Shown: piece after piece, positions 35,952-43,659 of the stretch
How positions within the stretch are numbered: position 1 is the first letter of the stretch
How the letters are laid out: each line of letters starts with the position of its first letter
NCBI GenBank assembly: GCA_022823505.1
Contig: JAJEIA010000022.1
Location: forward strand, 1 to 64,000
Direction of reading: 5' to 3'
Source: Dehalococcoidia bacterium
Lineage (GTDB): Bacteria > Chloroflexota > Dehalococcoidia > Lucifugimonadales > UBA3495
DNA: 64,000 bases
Translations under genes and position numbers: made by a program
Notes under the pieces: model-generated
The model's input: only the letters and a program-made list of their open reading frames with translations
The model's database searches: none
Told to the model about the DNA's origin: nothing

Positions 35952-36821
35952 TCAACCCAGGGACGGCGGCCAGTGCGTTTGCCGCCGCTGGGCGGCGCTC
36001 AGCACCCAACAGGTGCTCAACTCAATCCTGCCCGCGTTTTCCCGCACCTGCTGGTACGCCTCCATGAAATTGGAGGTCAGGATGCCGGCGGGCAACGCGA
36101 ATAGCCCGATGCCCAATAGGGCGATAAAACCGGCGATAACCCGCCCAACCAGCGTGCCCGGCACCACCTCCAGGGACGGCAGCGTGGTCAGGATCACGAC
36201 GGAGGCCCACAGCGAGTCCCCGATGGAGCCGAACTGGTCGTGGTTCCCGTTGGGCAGATTCGTTTCCGCCGAGTGCATCAGATAGCCGGCCGCCAGCCAG
36301 AACACGCTCAGTGTCACCAGCACGCTGATCAGCTGCGACGCCGACCGCATCATCACCCGCCCCATCAGGCGCATCGCCGGGAAGCGCCGGCCGGTCATGA
36401 TGAGCCGGGACACCAGGCGGAATATCGGCAGCACCTCGACCTCGCCGAAAACAATCATCACCAGCAACGTCGGCCAGATGGCGATGAAGTCGATGATCGC
36501 CGCGGCGTTGGTGGTGGCGTATCTCAGCCGGGCCTTCCAGCCTCCTTGCCGGTAGTTGTTGTGCCAGACAATGCACCACAACCGGATCACATACTCGGCG
36601 GCAAACACGCTGACGAAGAAGAACTCCAGCCTGGTGTTGCCCACGGCCAGATTCACCGCGCTGAACAGCACCAACCCGAAAATGGTGAAATCGACGACCC
36701 GGGCCGCGCCGCCGCTGTCCGCCTCCAGCACATGAAACACCGCGTGCTGGAGACGCACGTAGGGGTGGGCGTCAGGCAGCCGACACTGCAGCAGGGAAAA
36801 CCCGCCGGAAAATATCCCCAT
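35952..36821 (-). CDS. Kv-like ion channel with non-canonical pore
   Basis: 289-residue six-helix channel of the voltage-gated superfamily. S1-S4 and the S6 region resemble bacterial Kv channels (GRVIAGFIALLGIGLFALPAGI, about 224-245). S4 is weakly charged (RLVSRLIMTGRRFPAMRLMGR). The pore segment SLWASVVILTT is standard, but where TVGYGD should follow it reads LPSLEVVPG (about 214-222). Potassium selectivity as normally built is therefore absent. It may conduct other ions or be a non-conducting voltage sensor. ATG 36821 is used; Shine-Dalgarno weak. It converges with ispH across a palindromic repeat. Confidence 0.82.
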   Translation of the reverse strand: MGIFSGGFSLLQCRLPDAHPYVRLQHAVFHVLEADSGGAARVVDFTIFGLVLFSAVNLAVGNTRLEFFFVSVFAAEYVIRLWCIVWHNNYRQGGWKARLRYATTNAAAIIDFIAIWPTLLVMIVFGEVEVLPIFRLVSRLIMTGRRFPAMRLMGRVMMRSASQLISVLVTLSVFWLAAGYLMHSAETNLPNGNHDQFGSIGDSLWASVVILTTLPSLEVVPGTLVGRVIAGFIALLGIGLFALPAGILTSNFMEAYQQVRENAGRIELSTCWVLSAAQRRQTHWPPSLG

Positions 36822-36842
36822 GGATTACTGTGCGCCGGTATT

Positions 36843-36952
36843 GTCAAAAGCAGGATTCATCGGATTGGACAGTTCAGCAGGATCACGAGATCCCGGCTAC
36901 GGAAAGCATCCAAATCCGCCAATCCCAAAATCTTGCAAACCCTGCTCCTGAC
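36843..36952. repeat. palindromic dispersed repeat, copy B
   Basis: About 110 bp. It begins GTCAAAAGCAGGATT and ends CCTGCTCCTGAC, with GGATTGG/CCAATCC arms inside. It is related to copies A (37-128) and C (24920-25028). It separates the channel gene from an SDR gene; no coding capacity is seen. Confidence 0.5.
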
Positions 36953-36976
36953 GATTTCACGCGCCGGTTGCGGCTG

Positions 36977-37729
36977 CTACATGGCGGTCCGCCCGCCATC
37001 AATCACCAACTCGCTCCCGGTCATGAAGGACGCCTCGTCGGAGGCCAGGAACAGCACCCCGTAGGCGATGTCCTCGGCCTGGCCCAGACGACCCAGCGGG
37101 GTCCGGTTCAGCCGGTCCTCCCGGCCTCCGGCGGCCAGCAGGTCGGCAGTCATGTCGGTCTCTATGGTGCCGGGATGCACGCTGTTGCACCGGATGCCAT
37201 CGCCGGCGTGCTGGATGGCCGTGGACTTGGTGAACAGCCGCACCGCGCCCTTGGAAGCGGTGTAGGCCGAGGAGATGTGGTTACCCACCAGCCCGGCGAC
37301 GCTGGAGATGTTCACGATGGAGCCGCCGCCGCTGCGCCGCATTTCCGGGATGGCCGCCTTGGTGCCCAGGAACACGCCCTTGGCGTTGACGCTCATCGTG
37401 ACGTCCCAGTTCTCCATGGTGGTGTCCTCGACCCGCTCCGGCATGTAAACCCCGGCGTTGTTCACCAGGATGTCCAGCTTGCCGAACCGCTCCACCGTGG
37501 CCCCGATGGCGTCCTTCCAGGACTGCTCGTCGGTCACGTCCAGGTGGACGTAGAGACACTCGCCGCCCAGCTCGTTGATCTCGGCCTCAACCTGGCGTCC
37601 CAATTCGTCCCGCAGGTCGCCGATGACCACCTTGCAGCCCTCGCGGGAGAACATTCGCGCCTCGGTGGCGCCCATGCCCCGGGCGCCGCCGCTGATGAAA
37701 GCCACCTTGTTTTCCAGTCTCATTTTCAA
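36977..37729 (-). CDS. SDR family oxidoreductase
   Basis: 250-residue classical short-chain dehydrogenase/reductase. Cofactor loop SGGARGMGATEA (about 14-25), Asp after beta-2 (VVIGDLRD), NNAG (about 91-94), catalytic Ser (NISSVAG) and Tyr/Lys (YTASKGAV, about 155-162), ending GSELVIDGG. Asp at the end of beta-2 predicts NAD rather than NADP. It is very similar along its whole length to the SDR at 39158-39910 and also to 47198-47974, so the three are paralogues. It starts 10 nt after the Uma2 stop on the same strand. The substrate is unknown; relatives include 2,5-dichloro-cyclohexadienediol and hydroxysteroid dehydrogenases. Confidence 0.92.
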   Translation of the reverse strand: MKMRLENKVAFISGGARGMGATEARMFSREGCKVVIGDLRDELGRQVEAEINELGGECLYVHLDVTDEQSWKDAIGATVERFGKLDILVNNAGVYMPERVEDTTMENWDVTMSVNAKGVFLGTKAAIPEMRRSGGGSIVNISSVAGLVGNHISSAYTASKGAVRLFTKSTAIQHAGDGIRCNSVHPGTIETDMTADLLAAGGREDRLNRTPLGRLGQAEDIAYGVLFLASDEASFMTGSELVIDGGRTAM

Positions 37730-37739
37730 TGCCTCGCTG

Positions 37740-38465
37740 TCATGATTGCTGTCGCAGTTGTTCCAGCTGCTCCCGGAGCCGAGCGATTTCGGCTTCGGCA
37801 GCTCGGTGTGCAGCTTCGCTTTCGCGGCGGGCGTCCTCGGTCTCCTGGTGCGTCCGCAGCCATTCTCCGGCCACTGGATCGTGCAGACGCAGCTTCAAGT
37901 CTGGCGTTACGCAGATTTCCAGCGCCAGCCCCGCACTGTATCCGCGTAGGATTCCTGCGTCGTCCGCGGTGAGCGGCTGCTCCCGGTATTCCGCGCCTTC
38001 CAGCGTTTCCATGACGAGAGCCGGCGTAAAGTAGTTGCCGGTAGGGTCGAAGCGCACGTACTCCGTAACGCCCATGTCGGCGTAGATGCGGCGCTTCTCG
38101 GTTGCGTCCCGCCGCCAAGTCCTGGAAGATGCGATTTCCATCACGAAATCCGGGGCCCGGCCCTCGCGCCAGACCAGCCAGGAGTCCCGTGGGTGGCGGC
38201 TGGTGACGCCAAAGACGACGAAGACATCGGGCGCGACTCTGACGTCATTGCGGTTCATCTGATAGTAGATCAGCAGGTCCCCACCGACGTAAACGTCGTT
38301 CCGTTCGTGGTATCGGACACGCAGCGTGGACACCGTTTCGGTCAGCGGCGCGTATTGCGCTTCGGATTCGGCCATCGGTTCACCGTCGGAGGATGGGTAT
38401 TCGATAGTGAGATCATCAACCTCATCCTCGTAAGGAACTTGGACCTTTGTGGTTTTGCTGACCAT
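37740..38465 (-). CDS. Uma2 family endonuclease-like protein
   Basis: 241 residues. The Uma2 (DUF820) PD-(D/E)XK nuclease-like core is seen as VAPDVFVVFG, then APDFVMEIASSRTWRRDATEKRR and YADMGVTEYVRFDP. The C-terminus (about 200-241) is a Gln/Glu/Arg coiled coil, typical of Uma2 proteins of cyanobacteria and Chloroflexi. Start ATG 38465 is chosen over the longer frame from 38666, whose first 67 residues look random. Function in the cell is unknown; nuclease activity is inferred from the fold. Another Uma2 gene is at 51911-52795. Confidence 0.83.
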   Translation of the reverse strand: MVSKTTKVQVPYEDEVDDLTIEYPSSDGEPMAESEAQYAPLTETVSTLRVRYHERNDVYVGGDLLIYYQMNRNDVRVAPDVFVVFGVTSRHPRDSWLVWREGRAPDFVMEIASSRTWRRDATEKRRIYADMGVTEYVRFDPTGNYFTPALVMETLEGAEYREQPLTADDAGILRGYSAGLALEICVTPDLKLRLHDPVAGEWLRTHQETEDARRESEAAHRAAEAEIARLREQLEQLRQQS

Positions 38466-38535
38466 CAGATTAGCTCCAATTGTCTGCGGGGGCACCAGTT
38501 GCCGGTCTGTTGTGGCCGACCGTTTCGCACCTTCA

Positions 38536-39132
38536 TTATAGGCGAGGCCGGCGGCGTATGCCCAAGGCGATGGCGCCGGCCAACAGGGACGCGCTGGCGA
38601 TGTCCACCGGTTTTGCTCCCTTGGTTTCAGGTCGTGCACAGGTGCCACCGGCCGCCGCCTTCGCATCGGGAGAGGCCTCCGGATTCTGCCCCAAACCCAG
38701 CGCCATGAGATCCTCGAACGCTCTCCAAGCCGGCGAGGTACGGGAACACAACCCGGTTCTGCCGTCGTTCGCGTACACGATGTAGGTGCCGCCCTTTTTG
38801 AACTCGTACCCGCACGAAATTTCGCTCAGCTCAGTTTCGATGACCGCCGTCTCACGGCGCGGTCCCTTCCAGACCCGGCTTACCTGGAACTCCACGCCCA
38901 CTGGGTCTGCCGATGATAGCCGGAACGGAGGATGGCCCAGGGGCCTGATGGAGGTGACTTTCCCGGCGAATACAGAGTCGGCATCCGCCAGGGCTTCGGC
39001 CGGCGATCCGACGGGCCCGCACGAGCAGGCGTGGGCGGGTTTCGGCAACGCCAACGCGGCCAGCAGGCACAGGGCCAGGCCGAGCGCGGCGGCCATGCCA
39101 ACCAGGCTGCCTCGCCTCTCGCGCAATGGCAT
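38536..39132 (-). CDS. secreted TIMP/NTR-like Cys-x-Cys protein with C-terminal anchor
   Basis: 198 residues. A signal peptide ends at PAHA just before CSCG (about 36-38), so the mature protein would begin with Cys, as in TIMP/NTR-fold protease inhibitors. The following GSPAEALADADSVFAGKV and VSRVWKG fit the bacterial NTR-like family. A hydrophobic segment and basic tail (SLLAGAIALGIRRRPRL) anchor or sort the protein. An additional Cys pair (ISCGYEF, GLCSRTS) may form disulfides. The role is unknown; metalloprotease inhibition is known only for animal relatives. Confidence 0.72.
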   Translation of the reverse strand: MPLRERRGSLVGMAAALGLALCLLAALALPKPAHACSCGPVGSPAEALADADSVFAGKVTSIRPLGHPPFRLSSADPVGVEFQVSRVWKGPRRETAVIETELSEISCGYEFKKGGTYIVYANDGRTGLCSRTSPAWRAFEDLMALGLGQNPEASPDAKAAAGGTCARPETKGAKPVDIASASLLAGAIALGIRRRPRL

Positions 39133-39157
39133 CGCCCGGGATCGGCCGACTGCGATG

Positions 39158-39910
39158 CTACTGCGCGAACAACCCGCCGTCGATCACCAACTCGCTACCC
39201 GTCATGAAGGATGACTCGTCGGAGGCCAGGAACAGCACGCCCCAGGCCACGTCTTCCGCCTGACCGACCCGGCCGATTGGCGTCCGGTCCAGCGAAGCCT
39301 GCCGGGCCGCATCGTCCCGCAGCAACGTGGGCGTGGTCATGGGCGTCTCGATGATGCCCGGATGCACCGAGTTGCAGCGGATCCCTTCAGCGGCGTACTG
39401 GATGGCCGTGGACTTGGTGAACAGTCGAACCGCGCCCTTGGTGGCCCCGTAGGCCGGCGCCCGCCAGCTTCCAATGAGGCCGGCCACGCTGGAGATGTTG
39501 ATGATGGAGCCGCCGCCGGCCTTGCGCATCTCAGGGATGGCCGCCTTGGTGCCCAGGAACACGCCCTTGGCGTTGATGTCGAAGATGTTGTCCCACAGCT
39601 CTTCGCTGGTGTCTTCGATCCCCACCTGCCGGTAGATGCCGGCGTTGTTCACCAGGATGTCCAGCTTGCCGAACCGCTCCACGGCGGTGTTGACGGCGGC
39701 CTTCCATTCGTCTTCGCTGGTGACGTCCAGCTTCACGAAGACGCACTCGCCGCCGGTCTCGTTGATTTCCGCCTCCAGCTGCCGGCCCTCATCCTCCAGC
39801 ACGTCGGCGATGACGACCTTGCATCCCTCCCCGGCGAACAGTCGGGCCTCGGCGGCTCCCTGCCCCCGTGAGCCGCCGCTGATCAGGGCAACCTTGTTTT
39901 CCAAACGCAT
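39158..39910 (-). CDS. SDR family oxidoreductase
   Basis: 250-residue classical SDR, a close paralogue of the one at 36977-37729 (same length, nearly the same motifs). Cofactor loop SGGSRGQGAAEA, Asp in VVIADVLED, NNAG, catalytic Ser (NISSVAG) and Tyr/Lys (YGATKGAV), ending GSELVIDGG. Probably NAD-dependent. A good promoter (TTGACG-16-TACAAT) lies about 45 nt upstream on the same strand, so the gene is independently transcribed. The substrate is unknown. The local doubling with 36977-37729 suggests tandem duplication followed by insertion of the Uma2 and NTR-like genes. Confidence 0.92.
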   Translation of the reverse strand: MRLENKVALISGGSRGQGAAEARLFAGEGCKVVIADVLEDEGRQLEAEINETGGECVFVKLDVTSEDEWKAAVNTAVERFGKLDILVNNAGIYRQVGIEDTSEELWDNIFDINAKGVFLGTKAAIPEMRKAGGGSIINISSVAGLIGSWRAPAYGATKGAVRLFTKSTAIQYAAEGIRCNSVHPGIIETPMTTPTLLRDDAARQASLDRTPIGRVGQAEDVAWGVLFLASDESSFMTGSELVIDGGLFAQ

Positions 39911-39952
39911 GGCAAAACCTCAACCTGCAAATGCTGCCTGTACTTCGCAACG

Positions 39953-39980
39953 ATTGTAACGTGAGAGCAAAGGCCGTCAA
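39953..39980 (-). promoter_or_regulatory. promoter of the SDR at 39158-39910
   Basis: On the minus strand, TTGACG (39980-39975), a 16-nt spacer and TACAAT (39958-39953). The -10 matches 5 of 6 bases and so does the -35. Confidence 0.55.
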
Positions 39981-40039
39981 GCATGAACCAACTGGACACT
40001 GCTCGCGGCGTGGGTCACGTGCATAAGAAGCCAAACGCG

Positions 40040-40069
40040 TTGGGAGCGTATCTCGAGTTGGGCTATACT
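40040..40069 (+). promoter_or_regulatory. candidate promoter of the MFS gene
   Basis: TTGGGA (40040-40045), 18-nt spacer and TATACT (40064-40069). Transcription near 40076 would allow any of the possible MFS starts (40117 onward). Confidence 0.45.
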
Positions 40070-40116
40070 AACGCGGCGATATTATCAATCGGACACACCT
40101 GCGTCCGCAGCGGCGG

Positions 40117-41436
40117 TTGGTGCGATGCGTATTCGGGGCATCAATTGTGGCCGCCGCCGGCCCCGACTGGCACATAATCGTGGGGACGATTACGACGTCC
40201 CACGGAAGAGGGAAAGACAACATCGCAACGCCTACCGCAGCGACGGGCCGCAGAGAGGTAAACAAAGCGTGGTTCATGGCCGTGCTTGCGCTCACCGTTT
40301 TCGCGACCATCAGCGCCATCCTCATCGTCCCGCCGCTCCTGGTGGAGATCGCCACCGACCTGGATATTTCGGTGGCCGTTGCCGGCCAGCTGGCGACTGC
40401 TACCTTCGCGGCCTGGGCGGTCACCGGAGTCTCGGCCGGTCCGCTGTCCGACTCGTTCGGACGCCGGCCGGTGGCCCTGGTGTGCCTGGCGGTTCTGTCG
40501 ATATCCATGCTCGGCTGCGCGTTCGCACCGAACCTGGAGACGCTGCTGGCACTGCGGGTACTGACCGGCCTTGGCGGGGGCGTCATACCACCCAACATCG
40601 TGGGGTCGGTGTCGGACGTCATCTCGCCGGAGAGGCGGGCCCAGGCGGTGAGCGCGCTGCTGTCGATCCAGGGCCTGGCAGCGGCCATCAGCGTACCGTT
40701 GGTCGCGGTGCTGGCAGACCTGGGAGGCTGGCAGTTTGCGTTCATGGTGTACGGCAGCGTGTTGGTGGTCGGGCTGGTGGCAAACTTCCTGTGGCTCCCC
40801 AGGGAGCAGGGAGAGCGGGTTCGGAACTTCGCGTACTTTTCCAGGTACAGGTCATTGGTGTCGATCAGATTCTTCCGCGTGGCAGTCCCGGTCAATGTGA
40901 CGCAGCGCATCGCCTTCTGGGGGAGCGTCAGTTTCTTCGCCGCTTACCTGATCCACACCTTCGACCTGAGCGTGGGCTTCGTGGCGCTGCCGTTGGCGAT
41001 AACCTCGCTCGGGCAGATGGCCGGCAACTACAGCGCATCCTACGCGGCAAACCTGAGGTACCGCGCGTTGATCATCGCCGCCTGCGGCATCGCCGGCGGG
41101 GCGTTCGGGTTCGTGGTGTTTTCCGTGGAGATGGGACTGTGGGCAACGGTGGCCGTGGCGACGCTGAGCACCGGCCTGCTCAGCGTGTCATTCCCGATCC
41201 TGATCGCCGCCAGCACCGAGTATTCCGGCGAGTCCAAGGCCACCGGCGTGGGGCTCATGGGTTTCAGCAACCAGGGTGGCGGCATGCTGGGCGCCGCCAT
41301 AGCGGGGGCGCTGTTGGCCAACGTGGGGTACATGGGCATCGGCTACATGTGCGTCGGCGCAACCGTCGTCAGCGCGCTGCTGACCAGCCTGTTCGGCCGG
41401 CAGTTCGGGGAGTCGGCCGGGCAGAACCGCGGGTAG
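40117..41436 (+). CDS. MFS transporter (drug/metabolite efflux type)
   Basis: Up to 439 residues, with about twelve helices. The loop after TM2 has GPLSDSFGRRPVAL, the MFS GxLaDrxGRrxxl signature. TM4 starts LRVLTGLGGGVIPPN, resembling DHA1-type efflux pumps. The start is uncertain: TTG 40117 opens the frame, but the first 50 residues are not family-like. GTG 40180 or the ATG at 40276, just before TM1, are alternatives, none with a strong Shine-Dalgarno. The substrate is unknown. It is followed by the redoxin cluster after 54 nt. Confidence 0.85.
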   Translation: MVRCVFGASIVAAAGPDWHIIVGTITTSHGRGKDNIATPTAATGRREVNKAWFMAVLALTVFATISAILIVPPLLVEIATDLDISVAVAGQLATATFAAWAVTGVSAGPLSDSFGRRPVALVCLAVLSISMLGCAFAPNLETLLALRVLTGLGGGVIPPNIVGSVSDVISPERRAQAVSALLSIQGLAAAISVPLVAVLADLGGWQFAFMVYGSVLVVGLVANFLWLPREQGERVRNFAYFSRYRSLVSIRFFRVAVPVNVTQRIAFWGSVSFFAAYLIHTFDLSVGFVALPLAITSLGQMAGNYSASYAANLRYRALIIAACGIAGGAFGFVVFSVEMGLWATVAVATLSTGLLSVSFPILIAASTEYSGESKATGVGLMGFSNQGGGMLGAAIAGALLANVGYMGIGYMCVGATVVSALLTSLFGRQFGESAGQNRG

Positions 41437-41478
41437 GTCGCCGCCGGACCCCTGGCCAGCAGTTCGCCCGGCCTTCGG

Positions 41479-41484
41479 TACAAT
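41479..41484 (+). promoter_or_regulatory. -10 element directly before the redoxin start
   Basis: TACAAT (5 of 6) ends 6 nt before ATG 41491, so transcription would begin at or next to the start codon. This would give a leaderless mRNA. No clear -35 and no Shine-Dalgarno are seen. Confidence 0.4.
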
Positions 41485-41490
41485 ATAGCC

Positions 41491-42027
41491 ATGCTAACCT
41501 TGCCGCTTCGCGCTGGCATTCGAGGCGTAACACTTCGAATCCTGCGGTTTCCGGTTCCCCTCGTGCTGGGGATTCTCCTCTCCGTCATCACGGCGGCCGC
41601 CTGCTCCACCGGTCAGCCGGCTGCAGACTTCTCCCTGAGAACCTTCGGCGGAGAGGAGTTTCGCCTGTCCGAGCAACGCGGCAAGGCGGTGGTCATCAAC
41701 TTCTGGTACCCGTCCTGCCCGCCCTGCCGGGACGAGATGCCCGCCTTCCAGGAGGTGTGGGAGGAGTACCAGGGCCGCAACGTGCGTTTCATCGGGCTGT
41801 TCGTGCCCCAGGGATTCGACACGGAAGTTGAAGCCCGCCAGTTCGTTGACGAGTTCGGCCTGACCTTCGACTTCGCCACCGACGTACGTGCGATGGTGGC
41901 CCAGGAATACGCGGTACAGTTCTTCCCGACGACCTACTTCATCGACCAGGCCGGCCGGATCCACAAGATGGAGATAAGCCGCATGGACGTCGACACGCTC
42001 ACCAAAATACTGGACGAACTGCTCTGA
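41491..42027 (+). CDS. TlpA/ResA-like thiol-disulfide lipoprotein
   Basis: 178-residue redoxin with a lipoprotein signal (TAAAC, Cys38) and a thioredoxin fold. The redox motif is CPPC (Cys76-Cys79) in YPSCPPCRDEM. The cis-Pro loop reads FFPTTYFID. TlpA/ResA proteins act outside the membrane as reductants, for example in cytochrome c maturation. It overlaps the following membrane gene by one base (TGATG), so translation is coupled. A -10 element so close to the ATG suggests leaderless expression. Confidence 0.88.
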   Translation: MLTLPLRAGIRGVTLRILRFPVPLVLGILLSVITAAACSTGQPAADFSLRTFGGEEFRLSEQRGKAVVINFWYPSCPPCRDEMPAFQEVWEEYQGRNVRFIGLFVPQGFDTEVEARQFVDEFGLTFDFATDVRAMVAQEYAVQFFPTTYFIDQAGRIHKMEISRMDVDTLTKILDELL

Positions 42028-42488
42028 TGGTCGACGTGCTGGGCATCATCCTGCTCATCATACGCTGGGCCCATGCGCTGGCAGCGGTGGTGTGGATCGG
42101 CGGCAGCCTGTTCATGCTGCTGGCCGCGCGACCGGCGCTGCGGTCTGCAGACACCGGTGGCCTGGTGAGCCGGGCGCTGGCAACCGAATTCCGGCCCATC
42201 GTAGTGACCGCTATTGCCGTGCTAATCGTGTCCGGCGTGATCCTGACGGTGGACCGCCTCACCTCGGACGCCGCCGGAATGGCCTACACGGTCGTGCTTG
42301 TCGCCAAAATCCTGCTGGCGGTGTACGCTTTCGTAGTCGCATGGCTGCAGCCGCGGCGCCGAGACCGACCCGCCGGTGGCATTGCAGGCGCGATGACCGG
42401 GCCGGTGGCATTGACCGTAGCTGGCGTCATCGTCATCGGTCTGGCCGACGTGCTCACCTGGCTGTTCGAGAAAGGACTGGCGGGATAA
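42027..42488 (+). CDS. CopD-like four-helix membrane protein
   Basis: 153 residues with about four transmembrane helices. The N-terminal helix RWAHALAAVVWIGGSLFM carries the His and the WIGG motif of the CopD/DUF2269-like family, where His ligate copper or haem. The second helix has IVVTAIAVLIVSGV. It overlaps the redoxin stop by one base. Given its neighbour, a role in redox or metal handling in the membrane is plausible but not shown. Confidence 0.72.
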   Translation: MVDVLGIILLIIRWAHALAAVVWIGGSLFMLLAARPALRSADTGGLVSRALATEFRPIVVTAIAVLIVSGVILTVDRLTSDAAGMAYTVVLVAKILLAVYAFVVAWLQPRRRDRPAGGIAGAMTGPVALTVAGVIVIGLADVLTWLFEKGLAG

Positions 42489-42508
42489 GCTGAAACAGGG
42501 TGAACATA

Positions 42509-42730
42509 TTGAGAACCGACTTGCTGGACATACTGGCCTGCCCGGTCTGCAAGGGTGCACTGATCCTCGATGCGGAGACAATCGCGTCTGAAGAGGCACC
42601 GGACGCCGGAGAAGTCCTCACGGGTACGCTGACCTGCTCCGCGTGCAACGAGGTCTATCGCATAACGGATGGCATTCCCAACCTGCTCCCTCCCGACCTG
42701 CGGGATGCGGAGGCCGCGGCGGGGCGCTAA
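42509..42730 (+). CDS. Trm112 family small zinc protein
   Basis: 73 residues. Two Cys pairs (LACPVCKG and LTCSACNE) form a zinc-ribbon-like fold, and YRITDGIPNLLP is the family ending. In eukaryotes and archaea Trm112 activates tRNA, rRNA and protein methyltransferases; bacterial members are less known. A TTG start at 42509 is preferred over GTG 42500, because AGGG then lies 8 nt upstream and the protein begins in the family style (LRTDLLDILACPVC). Downstream of and on the same strand as the redoxin and CopD-like genes. Confidence 0.8.
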   Translation: MRTDLLDILACPVCKGALILDAETIASEEAPDAGEVLTGTLTCSACNEVYRITDGIPNLLPPDLRDAEAAAGR

Positions 42731-42764
42731 ACGGATTCGAGAACCTTGCCACTGGAGGCCCATT

Positions 42765-43157
42765 ATGACGATCGATCTCGACAAGCTATACGCCGAGCAG
42801 GCGATCAACGGCAAGTACCGCAAACTTTATGCGCACCTTTGTGAGGTGAAAGACCCCGAGTGGAGCGCTACGTTCAGCGAGATCGAGACGATCATCGGTT
42901 TCAAGTTGCCCCCCGAGGCGCGCGAGTATCGCCCCTGGTGGTCGGACACCGGGTTCGATCAAGTCAGGGCCTGCCTCGCCGCCGGGTGGAGAACAGCGAA
43001 GGTGGATATGGACGCAGAGACCGCGCAATTTTGGCGCAAGGATTCGCCCGCCTTCCGCCGCCGTGCTATTGATGAAATATTGCCGCCTCGCTCTTTCGGG
43101 CCCTGGCCGGAGGGCCTGAGCCTACGGCGCGAGGATATCTACGAGGAACGGATCTAA
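42765..43157 (+). CDS. small conserved protein, DUF7662-like
   Basis: 130 residues. It carries a pattern I recognise from small conserved proteins: KYRKLYAHL near the start, FSEIETIIGFKLPPEAREYR, then WWSD and AAGWRTAKVDMD. These domains have no assigned activity. GGAGG (42754-42758) 6 nt before ATG fixes the start. The PIN gene begins 7 nt after its stop, so the two are almost surely co-transcribed and may act together. Confidence 0.75.
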   Translation: MTIDLDKLYAEQAINGKYRKLYAHLCEVKDPEWSATFSEIETIIGFKLPPEAREYRPWWSDTGFDQVRACLAAGWRTAKVDMDAETAQFWRKDSPAFRRRAIDEILPPRSFGPWPEGLSLRREDIYEERI

Positions 43158-43164
43158 TCAACCG

Positions 43165-43587
43165 ATGTTTGTTGACACCAATGTCCTGGTAAATGTTCGA
43201 GCTGTCGGAGCGCCGCACCACGACGCAGCCAAGGACATACTGGAACGCACCTCTCTTGACCGCGAACCACTGCGCATCAGCAGGCAGATCATACGGGAAT
43301 ACTTGTCAGTGGTTACGCGCCCGCAAATTTGGGCAGATCCGTTGGATCTCGATACAGCGCTCGATGACGTGAACCGGATGCTCAGCGATTTCGAGATACT
43401 CGAGGACGGCCCGGCGGTGACCGGAACACTGTTCGCTTTGCTCCGTGAAGTGCCGGTGGGTGGACGACAAATCCATGACGCCAACATCGTTGCAACCATG
43501 CTGGCCCGCGGGGAGCGCCGGCTCCTTACGTTCAACATCGCCGACTTTCGGCGGTTTGGCGACCGGATAGAGTTGATCGCCTACTGA
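43165..43587 (+). CDS. PIN domain ribonuclease
   Basis: 140-residue PIN (VapC-like) nuclease. The metal-binding acids are Asp4 (FVDTNVL), Glu45 (IIREYLS), Asp105 (HDANIVATM) and Asp127 (NIADFRRF). PIN proteins in two-gene sets usually cleave RNA and are held in check by a small partner. Here the partner position is taken by the DUF7662-like gene rather than a known AbrB, Phd or RHH antitoxin. ATG 43165 lies 7 nt after the preceding stop. A TAGGGGCGAA palindrome follows the gene. Confidence 0.88.
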   Translation: MFVDTNVLVNVRAVGAPHHDAAKDILERTSLDREPLRISRQIIREYLSVVTRPQIWADPLDLDTALDDVNRMLSDFEILEDGPAVTGTLFALLREVPVGGRQIHDANIVATMLARGERRLLTFNIADFRRFGDRIELIAY

Positions 43588-43610
43588 CGGCCGGCCCACA
43601 CGCCGAAAAA

Positions 43611-43636
43611 TAGGGGCGAACAATCATTCACCCCTA
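43611..43636. repeat. TAGGGGCGAA palindrome, copy 1
   Basis: TAGGGGCGAA-CAATCA-TTCACCCCTA, ten pairs with one mismatch. It lies between the convergent PIN and UGSC genes, and may act as a two-way terminator. A longer, perfect copy lies at 46129-46164. Confidence 0.65.
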
Positions 43637-43659
43637 CGTATGTACGTGCGACCCTTGCC

